From: Xanthomonas maliensis
GTDB taxonomy: Bacteria; Pseudomonadota; Gammaproteobacteria; Xanthomonadales; Xanthomonadaceae
Assembly (NCBI RefSeq): GCF_009192945.1
Contig: NZ_NSET01000004.1
Coordinates: 1 to 64,000 of the forward strand
Length of the DNA: 64,000 nucleotides
Direction: 5' to 3'
Shown: piece after piece, positions 36,312 to 45,071 of the stretch
Layout of the letters: each line of letters begins with the position of its first letter
Numbering within the stretch: the first letter of the stretch is position 1
Made by a program: the position numbers and the translations under genes
The notes under the pieces: generated by a model
Seen by the model: the letters and a program-made list of their open reading frames with translations, nothing else
The model's database searches: none
Told to the model about the DNA's origin: nothing

Positions 36312-36740
36312 CTAGCTGGCGATATAGCGCTGCAATTGGTCGATATCGCGCCGCTGCTCCTCGATCACCGACTTGACCAGGTCGCCAATGGAGACCACGC
36401 CGACGACCTGACCGCCATCCACGACCGGAAGATGACGGAAGCGGCCGGTGGTCATCAATTGCATGCAATGCTCCACCGTCTCGGCGGGCGACACCGTCAC
36501 CACCTCCGAGCTCATGATCTCCGACACGCTGGTGGTCGCCGATGAGCGATCGCGCAACACCACTTTGCGCGCGTAGTCGCGCTCGGACACGATGCCGACC
36601 AAGCGCGGGCCATCCATCACCAGCACGGCGCCGATGCCGCGATCGGCCATCACCCGGATGGCCTGGATCACCGCCGCATCGGGGGCGACGGCGAACACCT
36701 CAACCTGCTTGCTGCCCAGCAACTGCCGTACGGTCTGCAT
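36312..36740 (-). CDS. Tandem CBS-domain protein
   Basis: 142 residues from the ATG at 36740. Two CBS domains: residues ~8-62 (VEVFAVAPDAAVIQAIRVM to GIVSERDYARK) and ~75-130 (VVTVSPAETVEHCMQLM to GVVSIGDLVKSVI). Stand-alone CBS pairs usually bind adenine nucleotides and regulate another protein. It overlaps the end of the glycosyltransferase gene by 41 bp and is the last gene of the mtgA - glycosyltransferase - CBS unit. Confidence 0.9.
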   Translation of the reverse strand: MQTVRQLLGSKQVEVFAVAPDAAVIQAIRVMADRGIGAVLVMDGPRLVGIVSERDYARKVVLRDRSSATTSVSEIMSSEVVTVSPAETVEHCMQLMTTGRFRHLPVVDGGQVVGVVSIGDLVKSVIEEQRRDIDQLQRYIAS

Positions 36741-37740
36741 GATCCGCTCCGCGAGTGTTGTGGTGCTCGCAGGATACTCCTGTCGTGCCGCAACGGCTGT
36801 CGACCAAGTACAACGGCCGCTGCTTGGCCTCATCGTAGAGCCGCCCGAGGTATTCGCCGATCATGCCCAGCGCAATCAGCTGAATGCCGCCCAGGAACAG
36901 AATGACCGCCATCATCGTCGGCCAACCCGGCACCGGGTCGCCCATCAGCGCCGCCTTGGCGATCACCCAGCCGCCGAACAGGAAGGCGACCAGGGCGGTC
37001 AGCAAGCCCAGATAGGTCGCCGCGCGCAACGGCACGGTGGAAAAGCTGGTGATCCCGTCCAGGGCGAAATTCCAGAGCCGCCAGACGGTGAACTTGCTGC
37101 GCCCCGACAGCCGCGGAGCACGCCGATACGGCAACGCCACCTGGCGAAAACCCACCCAGCCGAACAGGCCCTTCATGAAACGATGACGCTCGCGCAGCTG
37201 CTGCAACGCCTGCACCACGCGCGGCGACAGCAAACGAAAGTCGCCGGTATCGGCAGGTATCGGTGTCCGCGACAAGCGGCGAATCACCCGATAGAACGCG
37301 TGGGCGGCGGTCCGTTTCAGCCAACTCTCGCCTTCGCGAAACACGCGCGTGCCGAACACATTGTCGTACCCGGCGCGCCAGAGCGCGACGAACTCCGGGA
37401 TCAGCTCGGGCGGATCCTGACCATCGGCATCGAGCAGCACCACCGCGCCGGGCGGGACATGGTCCAATCCCGCCGATAGCGCAACTTCCTTGCCGAAGTT
37501 GCGCGACAGACGCAGCGCCAACACCTGTGGATCCTCGGTAGCCAACCCCTGCAGCACCTCCCAGGTCCCATCGGTGCTGCCGTCGTCGACGTACAGCACC
37601 TGCGTCTGCAAGCCCTCCAACGTCGCCAGCACCGCGCGCAGACGCGGATGCAGCAGCGGGATACTGGCCTGCTCGTTAAAGGCGGCCACCACCACCGTCA
37701 GCCGATGCTCCGGCGCGGATACGGTCACTGCGTCTGCCAT
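36700..37740 (-). CDS. Family 2 glycosyltransferase with two C-terminal membrane spans
   Basis: 346 residues. The N-terminal GT-A domain has VVVAAFNEQASIP, VLYVDDGSTDGTW and LDADGQDPPEL, the pattern of DPM1/GtrB/ArnC-like enzymes that move a sugar to a polyprenyl phosphate. Two membrane spans follow (~235-260, ~270-295), ending in MIGEYLGRLYDEAKQRPLYLV. The last ~30 residues go beyond the usual family end and lie in the overlap with the CBS gene; this tail is Cys/His/Arg-rich and unlike the rest. mtgA ends two bases before its start. The sugar and acceptor are unknown. Confidence 0.9.
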   Translation of the reverse strand: MADAVTVSAPEHRLTVVVAAFNEQASIPLLHPRLRAVLATLEGLQTQVLYVDDGSTDGTWEVLQGLATEDPQVLALRLSRNFGKEVALSAGLDHVPPGAVVLLDADGQDPPELIPEFVALWRAGYDNVFGTRVFREGESWLKRTAAHAFYRVIRRLSRTPIPADTGDFRLLSPRVVQALQQLRERHRFMKGLFGWVGFRQVALPYRRAPRLSGRSKFTVWRLWNFALDGITSFSTVPLRAATYLGLLTALVAFLFGGWVIAKAALMGDPVPGWPTMMAVILFLGGIQLIALGMIGEYLGRLYDEAKQRPLYLVDSRCGTTGVSCEHHNTRGADHADRTAVAGQQAG

Positions 37741-37742
37741 GC

Positions 37743-38483
37743 TCAGCGATCCTGCAGATAGGCCGGACCGCCCAACTGGCCCGCCTGCCGCTGGATCCAG
37801 GCCGCACGGCGCTGGACATAGGCCCCGGGCCGGCGCGCGTCGTAGCGTCGCGGCGACGGCAGCACCGCAGCCAATCGCGCCGCCTCACTCGGCGCCAGCG
37901 CGCTCGCATCCTTGCGCCAGAACTGCTGCGCCGCCGCCTGGGCACCATAGATGCCGTCGCCGAATTCGGCCACGTTCACATACACCTCCAGAATCCGCGA
38001 CTTCGGCCACAGCAGCTCGATCAGCACCGTATACCAAGCTTCCAGGCCCTTACGGATCCAACTGCGTCCCTGCCACAGGAACAGGTTCTTGGCGACCTGC
38101 TGGCTGATCGTGCTGGCCCCGCGCACGCGGCCGCCACGCGCATTGTGATCGCGCGCCTTCTCGATCGCCTGCAGGTCGAATCCATGATGGAAGGGGAATT
38201 GCTGATCTTCGGCGGCCACCACCGAAATCGGCAGGCTGGGCGCGATCGCATCGAGATCGCGCCATTGCTGGTGCAGGCGGAACTGCCAGTCGCCCTCGCC
38301 CCAGGCTTCCAGGTAGCGCCCTATCATCATCATGCTGATAGGCGGGTCGATCACACGCAGCACAGCGACCTGCAGCAGGCTTGCAGCCGCGAACAACAAC
38401 GGCGCGGCCAGCAGCCAACGGCCCCAGTGCCGAGATCGCCGCGACGGCATGCCTTGCTTGCCATCCACTCCATCCGTCCCCAT
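37743..38483 (-). CDS. mtgA: Monofunctional peptidoglycan glycosyltransferase
   Basis: 246 residues. One N-terminal membrane span (~22-44), then a GT51 domain. The catalytic Glu is in [12 protein letters not shown], and [16 protein letters not shown] and the [12 protein letters not shown] motif follow. It polymerises lipid II into glycan strands at the outer face of the inner membrane and has no transpeptidase domain. Met12 is an alternative start. The gene is divergent from hslO. Confidence 0.95.
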   Translation of the reverse strand: MGTDGVDGKQGMPSRRSRHWGRWLLAAPLLFAAASLLQVAVLRVIDPPISMMMIGRYLEAWGEGDWQFRLHQQWRDLDAIAPSLPISVVAAEDQQFPFHHGFDLQAIEKARDHNARGGRVRGASTISQQVAKNLFLWQGRSWIRKGLEAWYTVLIELLWPKSRILEVYVNVAEFGDGIYGAQAAAQQFWRKDASALAPSEAARLAAVLPSPRRYDARRPGAYVQRRAAWIQRQAGQLGGPAYLQDR

Positions 38484-38558
38484 TGTCTGTGTCGACCTCT
38501 CATCCCGATGCCTGCCGCATTATCCGGCAACCGGCGTCTCCTACGTTCGAACGTCTCC

Positions 38559-39449
38559 ATGACCGATCACGATCAGTTGTCCCGCTTCCTGCTGCCTACC
38601 GCCGGCGTCCGCGGCGTCCATGTCCGCCTGTCCAAGGCCTGGCGCGACTTGCAAGGTGCTGCCCACTACCCGCCATTCGCCCGTCAGCTGTTGGGCGAAG
38701 CCGCCGCCGCCGCCGCCCTGTTCACCGGCCACACCAAGGTGGATGGGCGCCTGTCGGTGCAACTGCGCGGCAATGACAGCTTGCGCACGCTGTTTGCCGA
38801 ATGCACCGCCGCCGGCACCTTGCGCGGCATCGTGCAGCTCGCCGACGGCACCGACGCCCCGACCGACCTCCGCGCGCTAGGCGATGGTGCGTTGTTGGCG
38901 ATCACCATCGAAAACCCCGGACTCGATCCGCGCGAGCCACAGCGGTACCAAAGCCTGGTCGGCATCGATGCACCAGAGCTCGCCGAGGTGTTCGAAACCT
39001 ATTTCCTGCAATCCGAACAGCTGCCCACCCGATTGTTGCTGGCGGCTGGCCCGGATCAGGCTGCCGGACTGCTGTTGCAGAGACTGCCTGGCGATGAGGG
39101 CGACGACGACGGCTGGACACGGATCGGCGCCCTGTTCGACACACTGGGTGCACCGGAACTGCTGTCGGTCGCAGGACCCGACTTGCTGCACCGACTTTTC
39201 CATGAGGAGTCGCCGCAGGCCCTTGGCAGCAAGCCTTTGGCGTTCGGCTGTTCCTGCTCACGCGAGCGGGTCGGCGCGATGCTGCAGTCATTGGGCGAGC
39301 AGGAGGCGCGAGCGGCCGCGGAAGAGTCCGGTCAGGTCGAGGTGCGCTGCGAGTTCTGCGGCCGCGAGTATCACTTTGCTTTGACCGACCTGGACGTACT
39401 GTTCAGCGCAGCGCATCCGCACCAGGCGGCGCCAGAACGGTTGCAGTAG
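38559..39449 (+). CDS. hslO: Redox-regulated chaperone Hsp33
   Basis: 296 residues from the ATG at 38559 (MTDHDQLSRFLL), the usual family start; the open frame extends further but through non-protein sequence. The N-terminal domain has GEAAAAAALFTGHTK, close to the family pattern. The C-terminal redox switch has the four cysteines CSCSRERV and CEFCGREY that bind zinc when reduced. On oxidation it becomes an active holdase. No Shine-Dalgarno sequence is evident. Confidence 0.95.
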   Translation: MTDHDQLSRFLLPTAGVRGVHVRLSKAWRDLQGAAHYPPFARQLLGEAAAAAALFTGHTKVDGRLSVQLRGNDSLRTLFAECTAAGTLRGIVQLADGTDAPTDLRALGDGALLAITIENPGLDPREPQRYQSLVGIDAPELAEVFETYFLQSEQLPTRLLLAAGPDQAAGLLLQRLPGDEGDDDGWTRIGALFDTLGAPELLSVAGPDLLHRLFHEESPQALGSKPLAFGCSCSRERVGAMLQSLGEQEARAAAEESGQVEVRCEFCGREYHFALTDLDVLFSAAHPHQAAPERLQ

Positions 39450-39572
39450 AGAGCATCCGACAAGCGCCGTTCAGGGGAGAGCGGAGACTTGTTAAATAAT
39501 CATAAACGGCCTAGCATCCTTGACTGTCCCCTCGCGGGAACTTAACACCTGACCCTGGGTCTGATTGTTGGT

Positions 39573-40427
39573 ATGCGATATTTCCTGCGCCTCTCGTTCG
39601 CTTTGCTGGCAGCCCTAGCGGCAGCCACGGGCGTGCACGCGCAGTCGAAGGACAGCACCATCCTGCCGGTCTGGAACAAGGGCAGCGGCAAGGTCGAAGC
39701 GTTTCTCTATCTCGAGCCCACTGGCGAGCAAAAGGCGGGCGCACGCTGGCATTTCGGCCGCAATTCGCTGGACGCAGCGTTTGGCCTGGGGTCCGGCGAC
39801 TCGCTGGGTCTGCTGTGCAACAGCAGCCGCGGCACCAATATCAGCTCGCTTGCCAGTCATTGCCTGTTGGCAGGTATTGGCGACGATGAGGAAGACAACA
39901 CGTCGGCGTCGCACCGCGTCTCTGCCACCCTGGGCTTCAATCGCGGTGGCGCCCGCGCCGGAGTGACGGCGGGCACTGGCCGCGACAGCCTTCCCGCTTG
40001 GATGGCAGGCGCCGGCAAGGCGCCGTTGATTCGCGTCGAGCAGAACGATCTCACCGTGTTCGGACAGAAGAACATCGGCCGCGAAGGCTTCGTATCGATC
40101 GGAGGCACCTACGCCCGTGCGCGCCTGGTCCCGCTGGCCGACGTCTCGCCAGCAATCGCCGATCAATGGGATAGCAAGACCCTGAGCGTCGGGGGCGGCT
40201 ATGGCGCCTTCAGCGCTAATGTGATCGGTCGCGTCGTCGATGTCCCTGGGCAGCCGGAGAAGTGGGAAGGCCTCGGCCTGGGCTTGACCTGGCGCACTCC
40301 CTGGAGCGGACAGCTCACGGTCGGCGCCGAGAACGTGATCTCCAAGGGCAAGAACCCCTTCGCGCCCAACAACGAGTCCAATAGCGACGGCACGGTCCCT
40401 TACGTGAGATACGAGCAGGACCTGTAG
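39573..40427 (+). CDS. Secreted beta-rich protein, probably outer-membrane; unrecognised
   Basis: 284 residues. Signal peptide 1-23 ending VHAQS. The mature protein has many short strands with alternating polar/hydrophobic residues and Gly-rich turns (WHFGRNSLDAAFGLGSG, RVSATLGFNRGG, TLSVGGGYGAFSANV, LGLGLTWRTPW), which suggests a small outer-membrane barrel. It does not end in a C-terminal Phe/Trp; the last residues are YEQDL. Two cysteines (in LLCNSS and SHCLL) could form a disulfide. I know no function. A TTGACT at 39520-39525 may be its -35 box. Confidence 0.75.
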   Translation: MRYFLRLSFALLAALAAATGVHAQSKDSTILPVWNKGSGKVEAFLYLEPTGEQKAGARWHFGRNSLDAAFGLGSGDSLGLLCNSSRGTNISSLASHCLLAGIGDDEEDNTSASHRVSATLGFNRGGARAGVTAGTGRDSLPAWMAGAGKAPLIRVEQNDLTVFGQKNIGREGFVSIGGTYARARLVPLADVSPAIADQWDSKTLSVGGGYGAFSANVIGRVVDVPGQPEKWEGLGLGLTWRTPWSGQLTVGAENVISKGKNPFAPNNESNSDGTVPYVRYEQDL

Positions 40428-41044
40428 AGCCTCGTATTGCCGGCGCTAGCGCCTCGCCACTGACACATCGACTGTTGCCGGCGATGCCCATAAGACATCG
40501 CCCTGTCGCCGTCACACCGGACGCTCCCGCTTTGGGACCGTTCGGTGCGATTGGGATCCTCATTCTCATGCCCCAGCCGATCCTTTGGCCCGCCTTCGCT
40601 GCAGCGGCCAAACGCAATGCGACAACGCTGCCACGATCTTAGCCTCAGGGCGGCCCATCATGTGCCACATGGGCGGTCGTCGGGTAACGCGCGATTTTCA
40701 TCGGTCAATCGATAAAGCGTCACATGACAGCTCGCCGCCCAGAGCAAGCGAAGCAGACATGCGTGACTGCGCCTGGCGGCTTGCATCAGTTCTCGCGATC
40801 GGCGTTTCGGCGAGGCGGCCACAGCCCTCTTCATCAAAGACAGCACACGCTGATCTGCCTGGCCCCTGACCACGATTGGCCCGTCCGCACACTGCTCGGC
40901 TTGAAGTGAGACTGCCGCAGAGCGATGAAGCCCGGGGGCCGTCGAACGTCCCTGCTGGCGCGCGGGCCCGCAGGCCGCTGTAGACGCAACGCCTCAGTCC
41001 ACCTCGCAGATCGACAGGACACCGCTCGGCGAGGAGCCGCGCAC
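40428..41044. other. ~620-bp gene-free spacer between convergent genes
   Basis: Contains a perfect 12-bp palindrome GGCGCTAGCGCC (40442-40453) and a hairpin GGCGATG / CATCGCC (40480-40502) just after the secreted-protein gene, possibly its terminator but without a T-tract. No coding sequence could be supported. Confidence 0.5.
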
Positions 41045-41073
41045 AAAAAAGGCGCCCCCGTGAGGGGGCGCCT
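41045..41073 (-). terminator. Rho-independent terminator of the TonB-dependent receptor
   Basis: Minus strand: 10-bp stem AGGCGCCCCC / GGGGGCGCCT with a 4-nt loop, then a six-T tract. It lies 33 bp after the receptor's stop codon. Confidence 0.92.
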
Positions 41074-41105
41074 GGACTTACCACTTCACGCCTGATGATC
41101 TTCGA

Positions 41106-44066
41106 TCAGAAGCGCTGGGTGTAACGCATGTACAGGAAGCGACCGATGTCGAAGCCACCGAAGTAGGACACGTTCGAGCTCGGCTGGCTGTACAGTGTGG
41201 GACCGACGCGGTCGAACACGTTGTTGGCACCTGCTGCGATCGTGGCATTCCACGGAGCGTTCCAACGTACCTGGACGTCGTTGAACACCGTCGCACCGCG
41301 CTCGTTGGTCGGGCTACCGATCGACACGCCCTGGTTGTTCGGGACGCGGTAGTTCGGATCGCTGCACTCATCCGGGAACGAGGAGGCGCTGAGGCAAGAT
41401 TCCTTCAGGCCGGAGAAGTAACGCACCGTCCAGCTCGCACCGAAATCACCCTTGTCCCAGTTCATGGCCACGTTGGAGCGAATGCGGAAGTGGGTACCGG
41501 TGGTGGTGCCCGCCCAACCCACGCCCGTCATCGGGTTCGGGTAGAGAACCGGATTGCGGGTGGTGACCAGGTCATCACGACTGGTGTAGGTGGTGGTCCA
41601 CTGAACTGCAAAGTTGCCCAGCGTATCGTTCGAGTAGCGGTAGCCCAGATCCAGATCGTAACCTTCGACCTCGCGATAACCTGCATTGATCGACGTACGG
41701 CGCAGGTTGTTGACGATACCGGTCACCGGATCGCGGGTAAACGCGTTGCAGCGCTCGGCGATGCCGTTGATGTAGCAGTCGTTGAGGATCAGGTTCGCGG
41801 TATCGCTGATGATGGTGTTATCGACGCGAATCTCCCACCAGTCAAGCGACACATTCAGACCGGTGACGAAACCCGGGCTCCAGACAAATCCCAAGGTCTT
41901 GGAGGTCGAGGTTTCCGGAGTCAACTGGTCGTTCGAACCGGACAGGAACGCAACCGGCGTCTGCGAAGAAGCGGCAGTGGTCGGCACGAAGCCCTGCGCC
42001 AACTGACGGAACGTGTTGGCATTACCCGGCAGGGCGGCTGCACAACGCGCACGCACAGCGGCACTGGTGCGCGATGCACCGAACTGGACGTCGCACGGGT
42101 CAGTGTAGGAGTCGAAGGTCTGCGAGCCGCCGCCGTACAGGTCCGCAATGGTCGGGGCCCGGAAGCCTTCGGCCCAGGTACCACGCACCATCAGCGATTG
42201 GATCGGCTTCCACTTGAAGCCGAACTTGCTGTTCACGGTATCGCCGAAGGTGTTGTAGTCCGAGTAGCGGCTAGCCATGTTCAGGCTCAGCTCCTGCGCG
42301 CCCGGCAGATCGGCCAGCAGCGGCACGTTCAACTCGGCATAGACTTCGTCGACCTTGTAGCTTCCGGCGGTGGGGAAGTTGGCCAGACCGGAGGTATTGC
42401 CCGACTGAGCCAATGCATCGGGGCTGAATTCACCCTCTTCCTTGCGCTGCTCAGCACCGACCGCGAAGCCGAGGTCGCCGGCAGGCAAAGTGAACAGGCT
42501 GCCCGACAAGTTGGCGCTCACCACCTTGGTCTTGGTGTCAGCGGTGGCGTGGGTGGTCGGGAACAGGAATGCCTGCAGTGCCTGGTTGCCAGTGAGCGCC
42601 CCCGGGCCGGTCTGGCCAGCGGCGATGAACGGATTGAACGGCACGCACTGGGACAGCGACACCGGAGCAGCGGCCGAACCACATTGCGCAACACCCGATG
42701 CATTGATGAAGGACGCACCGACTGCCGAACGCAGCGAGGTCAGGTTCAGGTCGCCGGTACCGCTCTGCACCAGCTTGTTGTTGTTGTAGAGATAGCCGAC
42801 ATCCCAGTCGAAGATGCGCTCGCCGAACTGGAAGGTGCCATCGAATCCACCGGTGAAGCGATAGGTGGTCAGCTCCGAACGGGTGGTGCGGGGCACTTCG
42901 GTGGTACGGCGCCACCAGTTCGGGATCTCGCGATTGAGCGGATTGAAGGCGCTATCCACCGACATCGGCGAACCAAACGCCAGCGCCTGGTAGGGATAAC
43001 CGGCAATCTGACGGGTGGAGTCGCGGTTGCTGTACAGCACGTTGGTGCGGAAGCGCACGCTGTCGGTCAGATCGTAGCTACCATCGACGAACAGCGAACG
43101 ACGCTCTTGCGGCGTACGCAGGTCGGTCCAACGGTTGGTGTTGGTCTTGTCCTGAGTGACGAACTGATCGGTGTTCTGCGCACGGTAGTCGGCCGGGTTA
43201 TCCGGGTTGCCGCCGTCACGCACCAACACGCGAACCTCACGGTTCGGATTGGAGGCCGACGCTGCCGGGTAGCGCACGTTCGGGAGCGCGTCTGCCGGGC
43301 GGCTCACGAAACCACCGAACTCACCCACCGACGTCCAGCCGAAGTTAGGATGGTTGGACGAACGCGGGAACTCGGAGTAAGGGCGATCCGAAGCGGCGAC
43401 CTTGTTCTCCTTGGCATACTCCACGCCGACCGTCAGGGTACCGCGCTCGCCGGTCACGCCCATGACGAAATCGGCATTGGTCGTTTCGCCGTCACCCTGC
43501 GAGTACTGACCGTAATAGACGCTGCCGGTCGCACCGTCGAAGTTGGTCCGGGTAATGATGTTGATCACGCCGGCGATCGCGTCCGAGCCGTAGATCGACG
43601 AGGCGCCATCCTTCAGCACTTCGATACGATCAATCGACGAGACAGGAATCGTCGAGATGTCCTGCAAACCATCGGTGGTGATGCCCAGACGCTTGCCATT
43701 GACTAGGACGAGCGTACGCGCCGCTCCCAGATCACGCAGGCTGATGTAGGTACCGCCCACGGCTTCGCCGGAGGACAGCGGCTGCGAACGGCTGATCGGC
43801 GGCGTACCGACGGCGCTGATGTTTTGCAGAATGTCGGCAACCGAGGAGAAGCCCTGCTTCTCGATGGCGGCGCGGCTGACGGTCAGAACCGGCTGTGCCG
43901 TTTCCGTGTCCACCTGCCGGATGCGCGAACCGGTCACCTCGATGCGATCGAGGTTGGTCGGACCGGCTTCTTGCGCACCCGCGGTCATGGGAACGACGCT
44001 GGCTGTTGCACCCACCGCGATGGCGAACGAAATCGCGTCGCGGAGCTTGCTGGTCTTGTAAATCAT
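41106..44066 (-). CDS. TonB-dependent outer-membrane receptor
   Basis: 986 residues from the ATG at 44066, with GGAG upstream and a signal peptide (~1-31, ending AGAQEA). The plug domain runs from ~35 to ~170: LDRIEVTGSRI, the segment SVADILQNIS, TLVLVNGKRLG, RIEVLKDGASSIYGSDAIAGVINI. The rest is a 22-strand barrel with many aromatic residues, ending YMRYTQRF with the C-terminal Phe used by the BAM complex. It belongs to the long Oar-like/carbohydrate-receptor type that Xanthomonas has in large numbers. No transporter or FecR-type regulator is adjacent, so the ligand is unknown. Confidence 0.95.
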   Translation of the reverse strand: MIYKTSKLRDAISFAIAVGATASVVPMTAGAQEAGPTNLDRIEVTGSRIRQVDTETAQPVLTVSRAAIEKQGFSSVADILQNISAVGTPPISRSQPLSSGEAVGGTYISLRDLGAARTLVLVNGKRLGITTDGLQDISTIPVSSIDRIEVLKDGASSIYGSDAIAGVINIITRTNFDGATGSVYYGQYSQGDGETTNADFVMGVTGERGTLTVGVEYAKENKVAASDRPYSEFPRSSNHPNFGWTSVGEFGGFVSRPADALPNVRYPAASASNPNREVRVLVRDGGNPDNPADYRAQNTDQFVTQDKTNTNRWTDLRTPQERRSLFVDGSYDLTDSVRFRTNVLYSNRDSTRQIAGYPYQALAFGSPMSVDSAFNPLNREIPNWWRRTTEVPRTTRSELTTYRFTGGFDGTFQFGERIFDWDVGYLYNNNKLVQSGTGDLNLTSLRSAVGASFINASGVAQCGSAAAPVSLSQCVPFNPFIAAGQTGPGALTGNQALQAFLFPTTHATADTKTKVVSANLSGSLFTLPAGDLGFAVGAEQRKEEGEFSPDALAQSGNTSGLANFPTAGSYKVDEVYAELNVPLLADLPGAQELSLNMASRYSDYNTFGDTVNSKFGFKWKPIQSLMVRGTWAEGFRAPTIADLYGGGSQTFDSYTDPCDVQFGASRTSAAVRARCAAALPGNANTFRQLAQGFVPTTAASSQTPVAFLSGSNDQLTPETSTSKTLGFVWSPGFVTGLNVSLDWWEIRVDNTIISDTANLILNDCYINGIAERCNAFTRDPVTGIVNNLRRTSINAGYREVEGYDLDLGYRYSNDTLGNFAVQWTTTYTSRDDLVTTRNPVLYPNPMTGVGWAGTTTGTHFRIRSNVAMNWDKGDFGASWTVRYFSGLKESCLSASSFPDECSDPNYRVPNNQGVSIGSPTNERGATVFNDVQVRWNAPWNATIAAGANNVFDRVGPTLYSQPSSNVSYFGGFDIGRFLYMRYTQRF

Positions 44067-44326
44067 TGAACTCTCTCTCCAAAGATCTTGGTGGTGGTGA
44101 ACACCCTGCCCGCGGGTCCGAAATGCGGTCCCAAAACGGCAGGTGAACCTGATAGTAGCTACCAAGCCAAGAAAATTAAAGATCTGTTAACGATAAATAT
44201 GTGCGGCGTGAATTGCAGCACGGAATACCAAGACTCAAAATAAGACCTTAATGGCGCAAGTAGCGCTATCCCTCCGCCCGCGCGGATGGCGATTACTGCG
44301 TCGCTACTGGCCTGGGTTAGCCCTGC

Positions 44327-44935
44327 TTACCCAGGGATTAACGTCTGGATCACGTGCTCGACGTAGGCCTCGAAATCCTCACGCGCCTGCTTGGGTTGCT
44401 GCAGTTGCAGCGACAACTGCAGGAATCCGACATAGGCCGCGTAAGCCAGGCGAGCACGGTGCTGCGCGTCGGTGCGGCTCAGGCCTGCCTGGCGGAACGA
44501 GGCAATCAGATAGTCCAGGCGCCGTTGCGAGACGCGGTCGATCACCGGCCGAACTGCCGGGTGGTCCAGGGCTTTCAGCAACTCGCTGTAGATGACATGC
44601 GGGGTGACTTCATGCGCAACCAGTTGGAATAGCGCGCGCAGGCGGGCGCTGGGATCGGGCACTTCTTCCAAGCTACCGAAGACTTCCTTCTGCTCGAAGA
44701 TTTCCCAACGCTCCAGGGCCGCCTGCAACAGGGCGTCGCGCGAGGGGAAGTGCCAATAGAAACTGCCCTTGGTAACCCCCAAGCGCCGCGCCAACGGCTC
44801 CACCGCTACCGCGCCGACGCCTTGTTCAGCGATCAAATCCAGCGCCGCTTGCGCCCAGTCGTCGGCACTGAGGCGATTGCCCCGGCCTGCGTTGGAACGT
44901 GGGGAATTGGGATGGGGTTCGGCGGCATTGGTCAT
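44327..44935 (-). CDS. TetR family regulator beside fadE
   Basis: 202 residues from the ATG at 44935. The N-terminal helix-turn-helix spans about residues 20-68 (WAQAALDLIAEQGVGAVAVE, then LARRLGVTKGSFYWHF). The C-terminal ligand domain is helical. It is divergent from the hydrolase-fadE operon, and the gap of 132 bp holds three related inverted-repeat sites, one next to its own -10 box. A repressor that responds to acyl-CoA or a fatty acid, with autoregulation, is the simplest reading (inferred from context). Confidence 0.88.
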   Translation of the reverse strand: MTNAAEPHPNSPRSNAGRGNRLSADDWAQAALDLIAEQGVGAVAVEPLARRLGVTKGSFYWHFPSRDALLQAALERWEIFEQKEVFGSLEEVPDPSARLRALFQLVAHEVTPHVIYSELLKALDHPAVRPVIDRVSQRRLDYLIASFRQAGLSRTDAQHRARLAYAAYVGFLQLSLQLQQPKQAREDFEAYVEHVIQTLIPG

Positions 44936-44941
44936 CCGATG

Positions 44942-44965
44942 ATTTAACCATACGCCTGGGTTGGT
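44942..44965 (-). promoter_or_regulatory. tetR -10 box and adjoining operator-like site
   Basis: Minus-strand TTAAAT (44947-44942) ends six bases before the ATG at 44935, so the transcript may be leaderless. Directly upstream is CCATAC-N6-GTTGGT (44948-44965, plus strand), a weaker version of the sites in front of the hydrolase gene. Confidence 0.45.
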
Positions 44966-45013
44966 TGCAGTACGCACTGCATAGGCGGTGGGGCCTGGCG
45001 CGGTCCTGAACAA

Positions 45014-45035
45014 CCGTCCATACCAAAGAGTATTG
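45014..45035. promoter_or_regulatory. Operator-like site O1
   Basis: CCATAC-caaaga-GTATTG (45018-45035), preceded by ACCGT. The 11-base ACCGTCCATAC of this site recurs exactly 36 bp later in site O2. It lies just upstream of and overlaps the -35 box. Confidence 0.55.
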
Positions 45036-45062
45036 ACAGGCGCGCCCCACCGTCCATACGAT
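45033..45062 (+). promoter_or_regulatory. Promoter of the hydrolase-fadE operon
   Basis: TTGACA (45033-45038), 18-bp spacer, TACGAT (45057-45062). Only five bases separate the -10 box from the ATG at 45068, so the message is probably leaderless. Confidence 0.6.
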
Positions 45063-45071
45063 TAGGTATGG
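45054..45071. promoter_or_regulatory. Operator-like site O2
   Basis: Perfect inverted repeat CCATAC-gattag-GTATGG that covers the -10 box and the start codon of the hydrolase gene. A protein bound here would block transcription. The likely ligand is the divergent TetR regulator. Confidence 0.65.
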
